The position numbers were made by a program, and so were the translations under genes. Shown in pieces: positions 36,375 through 44,242 of a DNA stretch of 64,000 nucleotides. The notes beneath the pieces were generated by a model, which made no database searches, had not been told where the DNA came from, and worked only from the letters and a program-made list of their open reading frames with translations. This stretch comes from UBA11346 sp038060575. Lineage in GTDB: Bacteria > Planctomycetota > UBA11346. Every line of letters begins with the position of its first letter. The first letter of the stretch is position 1. The stretch lies in assembly GCA_964652775.1 (NCBI GenBank), contig CAZZAM010000001.1, forward strand, positions 193,454-257,453, given 5' to 3'.

Positions 36375-37496
36375 ATGAACAACCACATTGCCTTCTCAGA
36401 CACCGATTGGATGCGCTTGGAGCGCGATTGGACGGCGTGGTGGAATCACGACCTCGGCCGACCGTTGCTGATGGGCGCCACCACCGCGCCCGCCACACGC
36501 CAATTACCATCGTGGTGGGATGGCCGCCAATATAGCTGCATTCCCACTGATGTGCCGGTTGAGGCCATCGCAGAGCAGGCCTGGGACGAGTTGACCCGCT
36601 CGACGTTTCATGGCGATGCGTGGCCGAAGCAGTGGTTGAATTTCGGGCCCGGAGTCGCGGCTGCGTTCCTCGGTGGCAAACTCGAACCCTCAGCGCGAAC
36701 AACGTGGTTTTACCCAGGAAAGTGGGCCAGCGTACCGTTGGCTGACATCTGTCCTGAGTTCGCCGCCGATGAATTCTGGTGGCGACGGATCACTGCCCTG
36801 ACCCATGCGTTCCGTGAACGCTTCGCTGGTCGGGCCCAGGTTGGCTTCACCGACATTGGCGGTGGGCTCGACATCGCAGCTAGCCTGCGCGATACACAAC
36901 AACTGCTCATGGACCTCCTCGACGATCCGGATGCGGTCGGCGAACTCGCCGCTGCCATTACGCCACTGTGGCTGCGCTACTATCGCGAACAGTGCGACGC
37001 GATTATGCCCGCCGGTCGCGGTTCTAGTCCGTGGGCACCGATCTGGAGTCCGCAACGCTGCTACATGCTGCAGTGCGACTTCTCGTACATGATCAGCCCC
37101 AAACAGTTCGCTCGCTGGGTGGTTCCAGATCTAACCGCCTGCTGCGCCGAGATGGAGCACGCTTTCTATCATCTGGATGGCAAGGGTGAAATTCCCCATC
37201 TGGATCACCTGCTGGCCGTGCCCGGTCTCAAGGGCGTGCAGTGGATCTCCGGCGATGGCCAGCCTCCGTCCGGTGACCCTACCTGGTGGCCGTTGCTGCG
37301 GCGCATCCGCGATGCCGGTAAATTGGTTCAACTCTACATGCCAGCGGATTGCGCACTTCGTCTAGCCCGAGAGGTGCCGCTTGACGGATTCGCAATCTGG
37401 ACGCAAGCCGAAAAAGGTGCCGATACAGCAGGTCTTTTATCAGAAATACAGCGAATAAATGCACCGTTGAACTGCGCCACCATGGTCACGGTCTGA
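36375..37496 (+). CDS. Diverged URO-D-fold protein with HLDGKG in place of HxCG (4 of 11)
   Basis: A 373-residue protein that I place in the URO-D superfamily by its overall pattern: DIGGGLDIAASLRDTQQLLM, then DFSYMISPKQFARWVVPDL, then FYHLDGKGEIPHLDHLL, then a C-terminal barrel strand with GVQWISGDGQP. The position of the methyltransferase zinc motif reads H-L-D-G, so the His is kept and the Cys is replaced by Asp. It is rich in tryptophan (WTAWW, LPSWWDG, TWWPLL). The family call is less certain than for the others. The start at 36375 is favoured by a -10-like box; GTG 36357 is the alternative. It faces an AraC gene across 70 bases and is followed by a palindromic element. Confidence 0.72.
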   Translation: MNNHIAFSDTDWMRLERDWTAWWNHDLGRPLLMGATTAPATRQLPSWWDGRQYSCIPTDVPVEAIAEQAWDELTRSTFHGDAWPKQWLNFGPGVAAAFLGGKLEPSARTTWFYPGKWASVPLADICPEFAADEFWWRRITALTHAFRERFAGRAQVGFTDIGGGLDIAASLRDTQQLLMDLLDDPDAVGELAAAITPLWLRYYREQCDAIMPAGRGSSPWAPIWSPQRCYMLQCDFSYMISPKQFARWVVPDLTACCAEMEHAFYHLDGKGEIPHLDHLLAVPGLKGVQWISGDGQPPSGDPTWWPLLRRIRDAGKLVQLYMPADCALRLAREVPLDGFAIWTQAEKGADTAGLLSEIQRINAPLNCATMVTV

Positions 37497-37524
37497 TCAG
37501 CCTAGATTGCCCCGTTGAAATAGC

Positions 37525-37661
37525 CCAAGGCAACCGCAGAGGCGCCGAGGTCGCAGAGGAGAGAAAAATAGCATTGTCATTCTGCGGGTGATCGTCACCA
37601 GAAATAACAGTGTCTTTCAACCGCAATCCTCTGCGGCCTCCGCGCCTCTGCGGTTGCCTTG
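37525..37661. repeat. Palindromic GCAGAGG element, copy D
   Basis: The left arm starts CCAAGGCAACCGCAGAGG at 37525; the right arm is 37628-37661 and ends GGTTGCCTTG. The core carries TTGTCATTCTGCGGGTGATC, close to copy F. It sits between the ends of two convergent genes, 29 bases behind the URO-D stop and 17 bases behind the AraC stop on the other strand. Confidence 0.92.
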
Positions 37662-37678
37662 AAAGGGGTAATCAAGGA

Positions 37679-38809
37679 TCAGCCTGATCGTGAACGATAA
37701 GCGCTTGGGGTCATGCCAGTGAGTTTGCGGAATACCTTGGTGAAATAACTGGGATCGGCGAAGCCAACTTCAAGCGACACGTCTAATGCGGAACGGCCAT
37801 GCTCGATGAGTTCCTTCGCCCGATCGATCCGCGCACGATTGAGCACGTCGTTGAATCCGCGTCCAGCATGGGTCTTGATCAAGCGGGTCAGCCGTTGCGG
37901 TGACACGTCAATCGCCGCGGCAACCGCATCGCGACCGAGCTCTTCCTCGCAGTGTTCGTTGATCCAGCGCAGCGCACGCTGGTACACTTCGTCTTCCGGA
38001 TCGCGGCGATGCACGCTTTCGAGACTGTCGAAGATCGCCTCCAGCGTGCGCCGCAACCAGCGCGCGAGTTCTTCTTCGTCACGAATGGCACCAACCGCCA
38101 GCAGGTCGATGCCGCCACCCAGCAGCACATCACGACGTCCACCTGCCTCGACCGCCGTACGCAGCAACATGACCACGAGTTCCAACAGCAGGGCCTTCGC
38201 CCGCTCGACGCTGCCGCCAGCCTGATGATAGATGCCGGTCAGCATACGGTTGAGGATGGCACGCGCCGGTCCACGGCCGCCGGAGCGCACGGCTGCCAGC
38301 AACGAGGCTTCCTCGCGCACATAGGTTGCTGCAAGTCCTTCAAGTCCACCGCGCTTGAGCGCATGCAGGAACGCGGCGCGCTGACGCTCACGCTCGTGTT
38401 GCTCGCGCGCGCGTTCCAGTAGCGCTGCATTGGTGTGATTGCCCTGCTCCGCTAGCTCGCGCAGGGCAGCACAGGCAGCGCGCATGTTGAGCGCCGGCTC
38501 ATCAAGGCCGCGTGGAAACAACGCACTCTCGCTGATCAACGCCACCAGGCCGCCGCTGACTCGGGCGTTGGTCATGAGTGGCACCGCCCAGCAGAAGGTG
38601 CCCGCTGAATCGACGACACTGGGCTCGCCCCAGCGCAGGGCTTCGTTTATCGCGTGCGCTGCCGTCGCTGGCGTAAAACTAGCGGGCCAACGTCCGTGCA
38701 TCGGCTTACCGGCAGGATCGCAGGCCACTAACTCGGTTGCGGCCCAAGCGACCCGCCAGCGCTGGCGCAGTTCCCGAAAGACAGCAGCTGAGAGCAGAGG
38801 CGCGGCCAC
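37679..38809 (-). CDS. AraC family regulator with a PocR/GAF-like sensor domain
   Basis: A 376-residue regulator that begins with GTG and differs from its neighbours in the sensor part. There is no cupin; instead residues about 10-100 (ELVACDPAGKPMHG, GTFCWAVPLMTNARVSGGLV) look like the PocR or GAF-type ligand domains found in regulators of cobalamin-linked pathways. A helical middle follows (about 110-270), then the AraC DNA-binding domain (about 275-375, RDAVAAAIDVSPQRLTRLIK and ALDVSLEVGFADPSYFTKVF, closing GMTPSAYR). It is upstream of the amidohydrolase/methyltransferase II operon region but on the same strand and downstream of it. The target cannot be told by position. The PocR-like domain is an inference from weak similarity. 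Confidence 0.83.
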   Translation of the reverse strand: MAAPLLSAAVFRELRQRWRVAWAATELVACDPAGKPMHGRWPASFTPATAAHAINEALRWGEPSVVDSAGTFCWAVPLMTNARVSGGLVALISESALFPRGLDEPALNMRAACAALRELAEQGNHTNAALLERAREQHERERQRAAFLHALKRGGLEGLAATYVREEASLLAAVRSGGRGPARAILNRMLTGIYHQAGGSVERAKALLLELVVMLLRTAVEAGGRRDVLLGGGIDLLAVGAIRDEEELARWLRRTLEAIFDSLESVHRRDPEDEVYQRALRWINEHCEEELGRDAVAAAIDVSPQRLTRLIKTHAGRGFNDVLNRARIDRAKELIEHGRSALDVSLEVGFADPSYFTKVFRKLTGMTPSAYRSRSG

Positions 38810-38815
38810 TCACGC

Positions 38816-38821
38816 AGGCTA
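38816..38821 (-). promoter_or_regulatory. Putative -10 box (TAGCCT) for a leaderless GTG start
   Basis: TAGCCT on the minus strand ends six bases before the GTG at 38809. It lies in the 46-base gap behind the amidohydrolase gene. Confidence 0.3.
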
Positions 38822-38855
38822 GCTAGATCAGCAACGACGCCAACGGTGCTGCTGC

Positions 38856-40049
38856 TTACGCCGCCGCCTGCCAGATCGCGCCATCCGCCCGCCACACCTG
38901 CCCGCCAACGCAGGTGGCGACTGCCCGCCGCAGGTGCGCGAGATCACTGGCTGGACTAGCGGCAAAAGCCGCGAGATCAGCAGGTTCGCCAATCGCGATG
39001 CGACCACCAGGAACACCCCACGCCCGCCGTGGAGCACTGGTCGCGGCCGCCAAAACCGCTGCAACCGGGATGCCCGCCTCGTGATAGGCGGCCAAGTCGT
39101 CATGCAGACCGTCGCCATGACGCACACCCAGACTGCCTGCATCTGAACCAGCCAAGATCACCGTGCCGCGACGATGCGCCGCGAGGAGATTCGCCCGGTG
39201 CTGATCAAGAATCTTACCGAGCCCGACAACGCCATCGGGACCAACGCCGCAGGTGTCGGGATGATCGCGTACCCAAGCGACCGGAATCCAGGTCGGCGTC
39301 CACGCCACGCCGCGCTCGGCCATGCGATCCAAGAGCGATGCATCGAGGAAGAATCCGTGTTCGACCGATCCGATGCCTGCCTGCACGGCCAGCTCAAGAC
39401 CATCGCGTCCACTGACGTGGGCGACGGTCGGCTTGCCGAGTTCCTGCGCGGCCTGACACATCGCGGTCAACTCAGCGAGGTCGAACTGCGGGCCACCCTT
39501 CACCGCCGCTGCGGCAAAGTCGATAATGCCGGTCAGCACGACCTTCACATCGTCGCTACTCTGCCGCGTGCGCACAGCCGCCGCTGCGGTCGCGGCGTCG
39601 GTCACCTCTTCGGCCATGAACGATCCGTAGCGGCCTTTGCGACGGATCGCGACACCAGCCGAACGCACAACTGGTAACGCTGAACCAGCAGCCTCGGCCC
39701 GCAGCGCGTGGTTGATGCCCCACTTGTCGCCGCAGTCGCGCACCAGCGTGACGCCTGAAGCGCGTAGCCGTTCGAGATTCCGTCGCCCAGTAGCCAGGAA
39801 CGCCTCGCGACCCGCGTCCATGTAAGCCTGTCGTTTGACGGTGTCGAATTCGTGTCCGTCGAGAAACAGATGCGCGTGGCTCTCGACCAATCCAGGGGAG
39901 AGAAACCCCACCGTCAATGTCTGCGCGTGGGGAATATCAATCCGGCCATCATGTACGGCGACAATCGTCGCGCCATCGACGACCACCGTCACTGGTCGAT
40001 TGTGCAGCGCCGTGCCGTCGAACCAAGAATCAGCTACGATGGCGAACAT
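38856..40049 (-). CDS. Amidohydrolase family metal-dependent hydrolase
   Basis: A 397-residue cytoplasmic hydrolase of the amidohydrolase superfamily (imidazolonepropionase/prolidase-like branch). Metal ligands are seen as LVESHAHLF (His58 and His60), PTVAHVSGRDG, GIGSVEHGFF and the late aspartate in ILAGSDAGS. These enzymes hydrolyse amide or lactam bonds in small molecules. It is the third gene of an operon that starts with a methylene-THF reductase fusion (42240) and a pterin-binding methyltransferase. Its start lies only two bases behind the stop of the latter. A hydrolase of cyclic amides in this setting could prepare the methylated substrate or process a folate-linked compound; that is inference. 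Confidence 0.85.
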   Translation of the reverse strand: MFAIVADSWFDGTALHNRPVTVVVDGATIVAVHDGRIDIPHAQTLTVGFLSPGLVESHAHLFLDGHEFDTVKRQAYMDAGREAFLATGRRNLERLRASGVTLVRDCGDKWGINHALRAEAAGSALPVVRSAGVAIRRKGRYGSFMAEEVTDAATAAAAVRTRQSSDDVKVVLTGIIDFAAAAVKGGPQFDLAELTAMCQAAQELGKPTVAHVSGRDGLELAVQAGIGSVEHGFFLDASLLDRMAERGVAWTPTWIPVAWVRDHPDTCGVGPDGVVGLGKILDQHRANLLAAHRRGTVILAGSDAGSLGVRHGDGLHDDLAAYHEAGIPVAAVLAAATSAPRRAWGVPGGRIAIGEPADLAAFAASPASDLAHLRRAVATCVGGQVWRADGAIWQAAA

Positions 40050-40051
40050 GA

Positions 40052-40960
40052 TCAGGCCGCCTTCTCAATGGGCGTGGCGAGCTTGTAGAATGCCTTGAGT
40101 CCACGCAGCGCCTCGAATCCGTCCTCTTCCGCGATGAATCCATCGAAAGCGACCAGCGCAGGATGACCTTCCGGCAGCACGCGGTAATCACGACCGGCAG
40201 TGGCGAGACTCATGTCCAAGCCAGCCGGTACGCAGCGAGTGAGGAACGCGCATTCCAACGCCAAGCCCAGCGGCATGCCATCGATGGTGCGCTTGGGCAA
40301 CATGATGCCGACATTGGATAATCCGACCGACATGTGCACGCCGCGCAGCTGCGGATCAGCGCCAAGCCGACGGATCGATTCGACCGCACAACGCGTCAGC
40401 CCTTCCGTGTCGCTGGCCATCGGGCCAACGGAGACGTCCAGGATGCAATCGCCAAGCGCGAGATCGGGATGCTCAGCACGTGCTCGCTTGATGACACGAA
40501 GGGCGGTGGCACACACGTCATCGGCGCTGCGATTGGGGACCGGCGATCCATCCACCATACGCTCCGAGACCATGAACAGCACGTTGGCGCGGTACTTATT
40601 CCGTAAGCCCATCATCTCCCAGCGCGTCTCAGCGACCGAATTCATGATCGGCGCGCGACCTTTCGCTTTTGCCGGATCATAGGCCGCCAGTGCGGCTGCC
40701 TGGACTTTGGGATCTGGTGAATCCAACGACAGCGGCACATCGACGACCTGCTGCACTGCACGAATCAGTTCGCACAGGAAGGTGGCGTCTTTTTCGCCCG
40801 CACAGCCGGCATTGATGTTCAGCAAAGGTGCACCCTTGGCCACCTGACTAACCGCGAGTTGCTGCAGGCCAGCGAGGTCCTGAGCCTCGAGCAGTTTTTT
40901 CGAGGAGACGAAGCCAGGATTGAGGCGTTCGCCGATGATGGTCAAACCGGGGAATGGCAT
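40052..40960 (-). CDS. Pterin-binding methyltransferase (methyl-THF:corrinoid type, methyltransferase II)
   Basis: A 302-residue TIM barrel of the dihydropteroate synthase/AcsE/MtvA family, which moves methyl groups between tetrahydrofolate and a corrinoid protein. Family marks are LTIIGERLNPGF at the N-terminus, GAPLLNINAGCAGEKDATFL, VPLSLDSPDPKVQAAALAAY, APIMNSVAETRWEMM and LDVSVGPMASDTEGL. HMSVGLSNVGIMLPKR fits the methyltransferase rather than DHPS. Its start overlaps the end of the upstream methylene-THF reductase gene by 19 bases, so the two are translationally coupled. With the corrinoid protein at 49419 and the activator at 50872 it completes a three-component demethylase set. Direction (demethylation or methylation) is not readable from sequence. 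Confidence 0.86.
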   Translation of the reverse strand: MPFPGLTIIGERLNPGFVSSKKLLEAQDLAGLQQLAVSQVAKGAPLLNINAGCAGEKDATFLCELIRAVQQVVDVPLSLDSPDPKVQAAALAAYDPAKAKGRAPIMNSVAETRWEMMGLRNKYRANVLFMVSERMVDGSPVPNRSADDVCATALRVIKRARAEHPDLALGDCILDVSVGPMASDTEGLTRCAVESIRRLGADPQLRGVHMSVGLSNVGIMLPKRTIDGMPLGLALECAFLTRCVPAGLDMSLATAGRDYRVLPEGHPALVAFDGFIAEEDGFEALRGLKAFYKLATPIEKAA

Positions 40961-42240
40961 GGGATCTCCGAATGGTGCGGGAGGGAGTTGCGGACGTCAA
41001 TGAGCGCCGTGTGGTCGGCGCCGAAGAGCATGAGATGCACACCAGCGACACCGGGAATGGCCCGCGCCTGCTGGCATAATTCAATCGCCGTCTGGACGCC
41101 GACCGCGCGCAGATCTTTGGCCGCAGCCAAGCGGGCAGCAAATCCGGGATCAACGCTCACACCGGCGATGCGGTGGAGATGAGCCAGTGCCTTGGCCGAC
41201 GTCACCACCGGAATACCAGCGATGATGGCGACGCGACGCGGCAAATCCTGGGCCCGGGCCAAGGTCATGAATTGGTCGAGTCGCTTCATTTCGGTCAAGA
41301 CCTGGGTCTGAGCAAACTCGGCGCCGCAGTCAGCCTTTTGGCGCAAACGGCGCACTGGCACATCAATCGGGTCCGACAACGGATTGATCGCGCAACCGAG
41401 GAACGGCCGCGCGGGCTGCGCCACCTCTTCGCCGGTGTGAAAAATCCGCGAGCGATCGCGCAGATGCCGCGCCTCGTAGAGCATCAGCGAACTGTCGAGA
41501 TCATAGACCGGCTTGACCATGGGTGTGCCAACGCGCCAGTCACCGGTGAGGCACAACAGATTGTTAACCTTGGCGTGCGCCAGCGAGAGTAGTTCGCCAA
41601 CAAACGTCGTACGTGTGCAGTCGCGCGCGGTGATCTGGGCCACTGATTCGATCCCGAGATCCTGGAGTTCACGCGCGACGACGCTGGAAGGCAGCGACGG
41701 ATTGCCTGAGAGATACGCGGTGGCGTTGACCGCATCGAAGTGTCCGCGCAGCCCAGCCGCCTCGCGGCGCAACCGGCTCATGTCAGACCCGCGCGGAGCG
41801 CGTACCTCGGTGGTGACCACAAACTGTCCAGCGCGCAATGCCGCTTCTAAACGTGATGCGGTTCGCGGTTCACCATCAGCCCAACCTGCGTTGGTCAACG
41901 CCGGCAGCGGATCACGGCAGCCTCGGTCGGCACCGGTGTACGCGTTGATCACGCTGGCGCTGCCAACCAAGGCATGGTTGATCGCCGGCATGATCGGAGC
42001 CTGCTCAACTCGTCCGCCATGACGACGAACATGGATGCGAACGTGGATGCACGGCCGATCGGGATAAACTTCGCAGCGTGACCCCAGGGTTCCACCGCAC
42101 GGACCATTGCGCAGACCCTTCGGGCAACGCATCGGGCAGGTCATCGCATTGGCGCGCAACACGCACTGTCCGCACGAGCGGCAACCGAAGGTAACCCCCT
42201 TCAGCAGGCTTTCGCAGCGATCAACCAGGGTGCGGATCAT
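40942..42240 (-). CDS. Methylene-THF reductase with an N-terminal MetV-type zinc/cysteine domain
   Basis: A 432-residue fusion. Residues 20-64 form a MetV-like cysteine domain (MTHFR_C type) with Cys20, 23, 26, 35, 39, 48, 56 and 64, including the hallmark CPKGLRNGPCGG. From about residue 120 the protein is a MetF-type TIM barrel (FVVTTEVRAPRGSDMSRLRR, INARDC-like AQITARDCTR, VNNLLCLTGDW and ending VAGVHLMLFG), which binds FAD and methylene-THF. In many acetogens MetV and MetF are separate proteins that connect the reductase to a redox partner; here one chain carries both. It heads the operon with methyltransferase II and the amidohydrolase. A -10-like TAGAGT stands six bases before the ATG. 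Confidence 0.87.
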   Translation of the reverse strand: MIRTLVDRCESLLKGVTFGCRSCGQCVLRANAMTCPMRCPKGLRNGPCGGTLGSRCEVYPDRPCIHVRIHVRRHGGRVEQAPIMPAINHALVGSASVINAYTGADRGCRDPLPALTNAGWADGEPRTASRLEAALRAGQFVVTTEVRAPRGSDMSRLRREAAGLRGHFDAVNATAYLSGNPSLPSSVVARELQDLGIESVAQITARDCTRTTFVGELLSLAHAKVNNLLCLTGDWRVGTPMVKPVYDLDSSLMLYEARHLRDRSRIFHTGEEVAQPARPFLGCAINPLSDPIDVPVRRLRQKADCGAEFAQTQVLTEMKRLDQFMTLARAQDLPRRVAIIAGIPVVTSAKALAHLHRIAGVSVDPGFAARLAAAKDLRAVGVQTAIELCQQARAIPGVAGVHLMLFGADHTALIDVRNSLPHHSEIPCHSPV

Positions 42241-42246
42241 GGTGGG

Positions 42247-42252
42247 ACTCTA
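42247..42252 (-). promoter_or_regulatory. Putative -10 box (TAGAGT) for a leaderless start
   Basis: TAGAGT on the minus strand ends six bases before the ATG at 42240. There is no Shine-Dalgarno; the bases between are CCCACC. No clear -35 box. Confidence 0.35.
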
Positions 42253-42357
42253 GCACATCCGCAGCGGTCGCCGCTGGCGATTGGCGACGGCTTCTGGCAC
42301 TTGGCAATGGGTCTGAACTGGCGTCGCCTTTCACCGTGGAAACCTAAACAACGTGAT

Positions 42358-42513
42358 CCAAGGCAACCGCTGAGGCGCAGAGGCCGCTGAGATCGCAGAG
42401 GAGAGGGCGATAGGACGATTTCCCAGCAGGTGATTGGCAGCAAGAAACAGCTGTATCGCCTAACCTACTTCCTCTGCGACCTCTGCGGCCTCTGCGCCTC
42501 TGCGGTTGCCTTG
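42358..42513. repeat. Palindromic GCAGAGG element, copy E
   Basis: The left arm is 42358-42405 (CCAAGGCAACCGCTGAGG) and the right arm 42471-42513 ends GGTTGCCTTG. The core is diverged but aligns with copies D and F (GGTGATTGGCAGCAAGAAACA). It fills most of the 312-base gap between the methylene-THF reductase start and the stop of the next minus-strand gene, from which it is 40 bases away. The remaining sequence of the gap shows nothing else. Confidence 0.88.
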
Positions 42514-42552
42514 AGGATTGTTCAAACGCCGGCTTGAGGTTACATGCGCAGA

Positions 42553-43830
42553 TTATGCCGCTGATCGTTGTTCCAATGGTTCAGCGCTGAGGCCGATCGC
42601 CTGGTACGCCATCTCGATCCAGCGGCGAATGCGCCAGGGCTGCTGTTCGACGGTGTGCGTGTCCTTGAGGATGATCTCAATGCGCGCCCGATCAGCCAAG
42701 GACGCGGTGTGCGCAAGATCCTTGCGGATCTCTTCCTCGTGGAAACCAGCGCAGACGAGGGCCGGGTTCGGCTTGCGGCTGAAAATCACCTTGCCCTGCA
42801 AACGTTCGGCGCAGATGTCCTGATCCGACCACGGTGAAACCGACACACGGCGCAACTTCGGAATATATTTCAAGATCGCATCGAGGCGCTGGTGGATTGG
42901 TTCGCAGCAGCCGTAACCGACGAGGCCAAAGCGATCGGTGAGCGGAATCTGGAATGGGAGAATGTGGCGCTCGAACATGCGCGGACTCACGCCAACGGTT
43001 TCTTGGCTCTCAGAAAACCCCCACAGATCCTGGGCGCGAACGCGACCTGAGAATTCGCCAGACGGCAATTCCGTCGTCGAACCGTAGCCGCCTGAGCACA
43101 CGAATTCACTGCCGTTATTCAGATTAAATCCGCCTTGCGCTTCAAACTGGTCGATCAAACCCATGTAATCATCGCGCAAAAATCCCATCAAACGGTGGAC
43201 ACCGTCGGGATCTTCGGCGAGGGCAGCGAAAAATGGCTCCATGCCGTACAGCTTGATCGCTTCAGATGTCAGACCCATGGTCCAAAATGGCATCCCGCGC
43301 AGTCGTGGCGCCAACAGATCACCGAACATATCTCCAGCTAACGTCAGATGGTCGCGAGTCTGCAGATGATCCACCGTCACCGTGCGATGCTGTAGCTTCT
43401 CCATGTCGCCATCAAGATTGTGGAGCGGTGCTTCCCACACATGGCTTCCGCGATTGGCGCCGTGATGATAGGGAATATCCACCCCATAGCCCGACCAGGC
43501 GATGCTCACGCCGACATCACAATAAGGATCAATCGCACCATCGTCGCGAAGCTGCTCCCACCAGTAGATCTTGCGCCGCAATTGAAATTCCCAGCTCTGC
43601 AACAGGGGATGGCTGGTGGTTTTCCCAACCGCGTCCGGAATCAGCTCGACCCATGAGCCTTCCGGCGACACCAACACCAAGGGACGATCACCGCGAAGCG
43701 CCGTGTGCTCGCGCAGGCGCAACCGCCGCGCCGGCATGTCGGGATGATCTGCGATCTCGCGCACCCGGGCAGCGAGTGCACGTAACGTCATGCGGTCCTG
43801 GACGGTTGGGATGGGGCAGGATTCGCTCAT
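42553..43830 (-). CDS. Large diverged URO-D-fold protein (5 of 11)
   Basis: A 425-residue member of the URO-D superfamily of a longer subtype. The C-terminal half is recognisable by SGRVRAQDLWGFSESQETVG, VSPRMFERHILPFQIPLTDR, and GLVGYGCCEPIHQRLDAILKYIPKLRRVSVSPWSD, the last being the metal-site region, here G-Y-G-C-C without the His of HxCG. The end KVIFSRKPNPALVC replaces the usual glycine loop. Similar long proteins are often annotated as hypothetical or URO-D-like in PVC genomes. AAGGAA stands seven bases before the ATG, and a TATACT box lies at 43875-43880 on the same strand. It is upstream of the methylene-THF reductase operon but separated by a repeat element, so it is probably an independent transcript. 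Confidence 0.75.
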   Translation of the reverse strand: MSESCPIPTVQDRMTLRALAARVREIADHPDMPARRLRLREHTALRGDRPLVLVSPEGSWVELIPDAVGKTTSHPLLQSWEFQLRRKIYWWEQLRDDGAIDPYCDVGVSIAWSGYGVDIPYHHGANRGSHVWEAPLHNLDGDMEKLQHRTVTVDHLQTRDHLTLAGDMFGDLLAPRLRGMPFWTMGLTSEAIKLYGMEPFFAALAEDPDGVHRLMGFLRDDYMGLIDQFEAQGGFNLNNGSEFVCSGGYGSTTELPSGEFSGRVRAQDLWGFSESQETVGVSPRMFERHILPFQIPLTDRFGLVGYGCCEPIHQRLDAILKYIPKLRRVSVSPWSDQDICAERLQGKVIFSRKPNPALVCAGFHEEEIRKDLAHTASLADRARIEIILKDTHTVEQQPWRIRRWIEMAYQAIGLSAEPLEQRSAA

Positions 43831-44242
43831 ATGGTTCCTTCGTCAGCCAGGGCCAGCAGGGCTGTCATGCTCGCAGTATAGCACGCAACCCCCCGTCGCG
43901 TACATCCGCTGTGGCGGATCCTAGGTACGCCGAATTGGAATACATCACCATGGTGCGATGATTCCAGATGGGGCAATACAGGCTGGTTGGGCCATCTGAC
44001 TCAAACGATGGTGGCCGACCACGATCCTGATGCAGGTAGGTTCGATGTTCTCGACCATCGAGGTAGTCGCGATTCCCCTAACGTCTTCGTTACTCCCATT
44101 GTTTGATGTTCATGCCGTGTTGAACATGCCCACAGCCCACCCACCAGTGCTCGTCAGACCTCTATTCCCTCAGGCCAGCGTGACACCAAACTCGTGAACA
44201 AAGTACATGCATCTCCGTTTACCAGGTGCCGAGGTCCCTGCG
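43831..44242. other. Divergent intergenic region without a gene
   Basis: These 412 bases separate a minus-strand URO-D gene from a plus-strand HEAT gene. They contain a TATACT (complement 43875-43880) that may be the -10 box of the URO-D gene, a small hairpin ATCCGC-tgtg-GCGGAT (43904-43919), and an inverted repeat at 44106-44127. I found no RNA gene, no cobalamin riboswitch box and no credible short coding sequence. Confidence 0.5.
44106..44127. promoter_or_regulatory. Inverted repeat, possible operator
   Basis: ATGTTCA (44106-44112) and TGAACAT (44121-44127) are perfect inverted arms separated by eight bases, about 115 bases before the HEAT gene. The spacing fits a dimeric repressor site, but no second copy was noticed. 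Confidence 0.3.
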
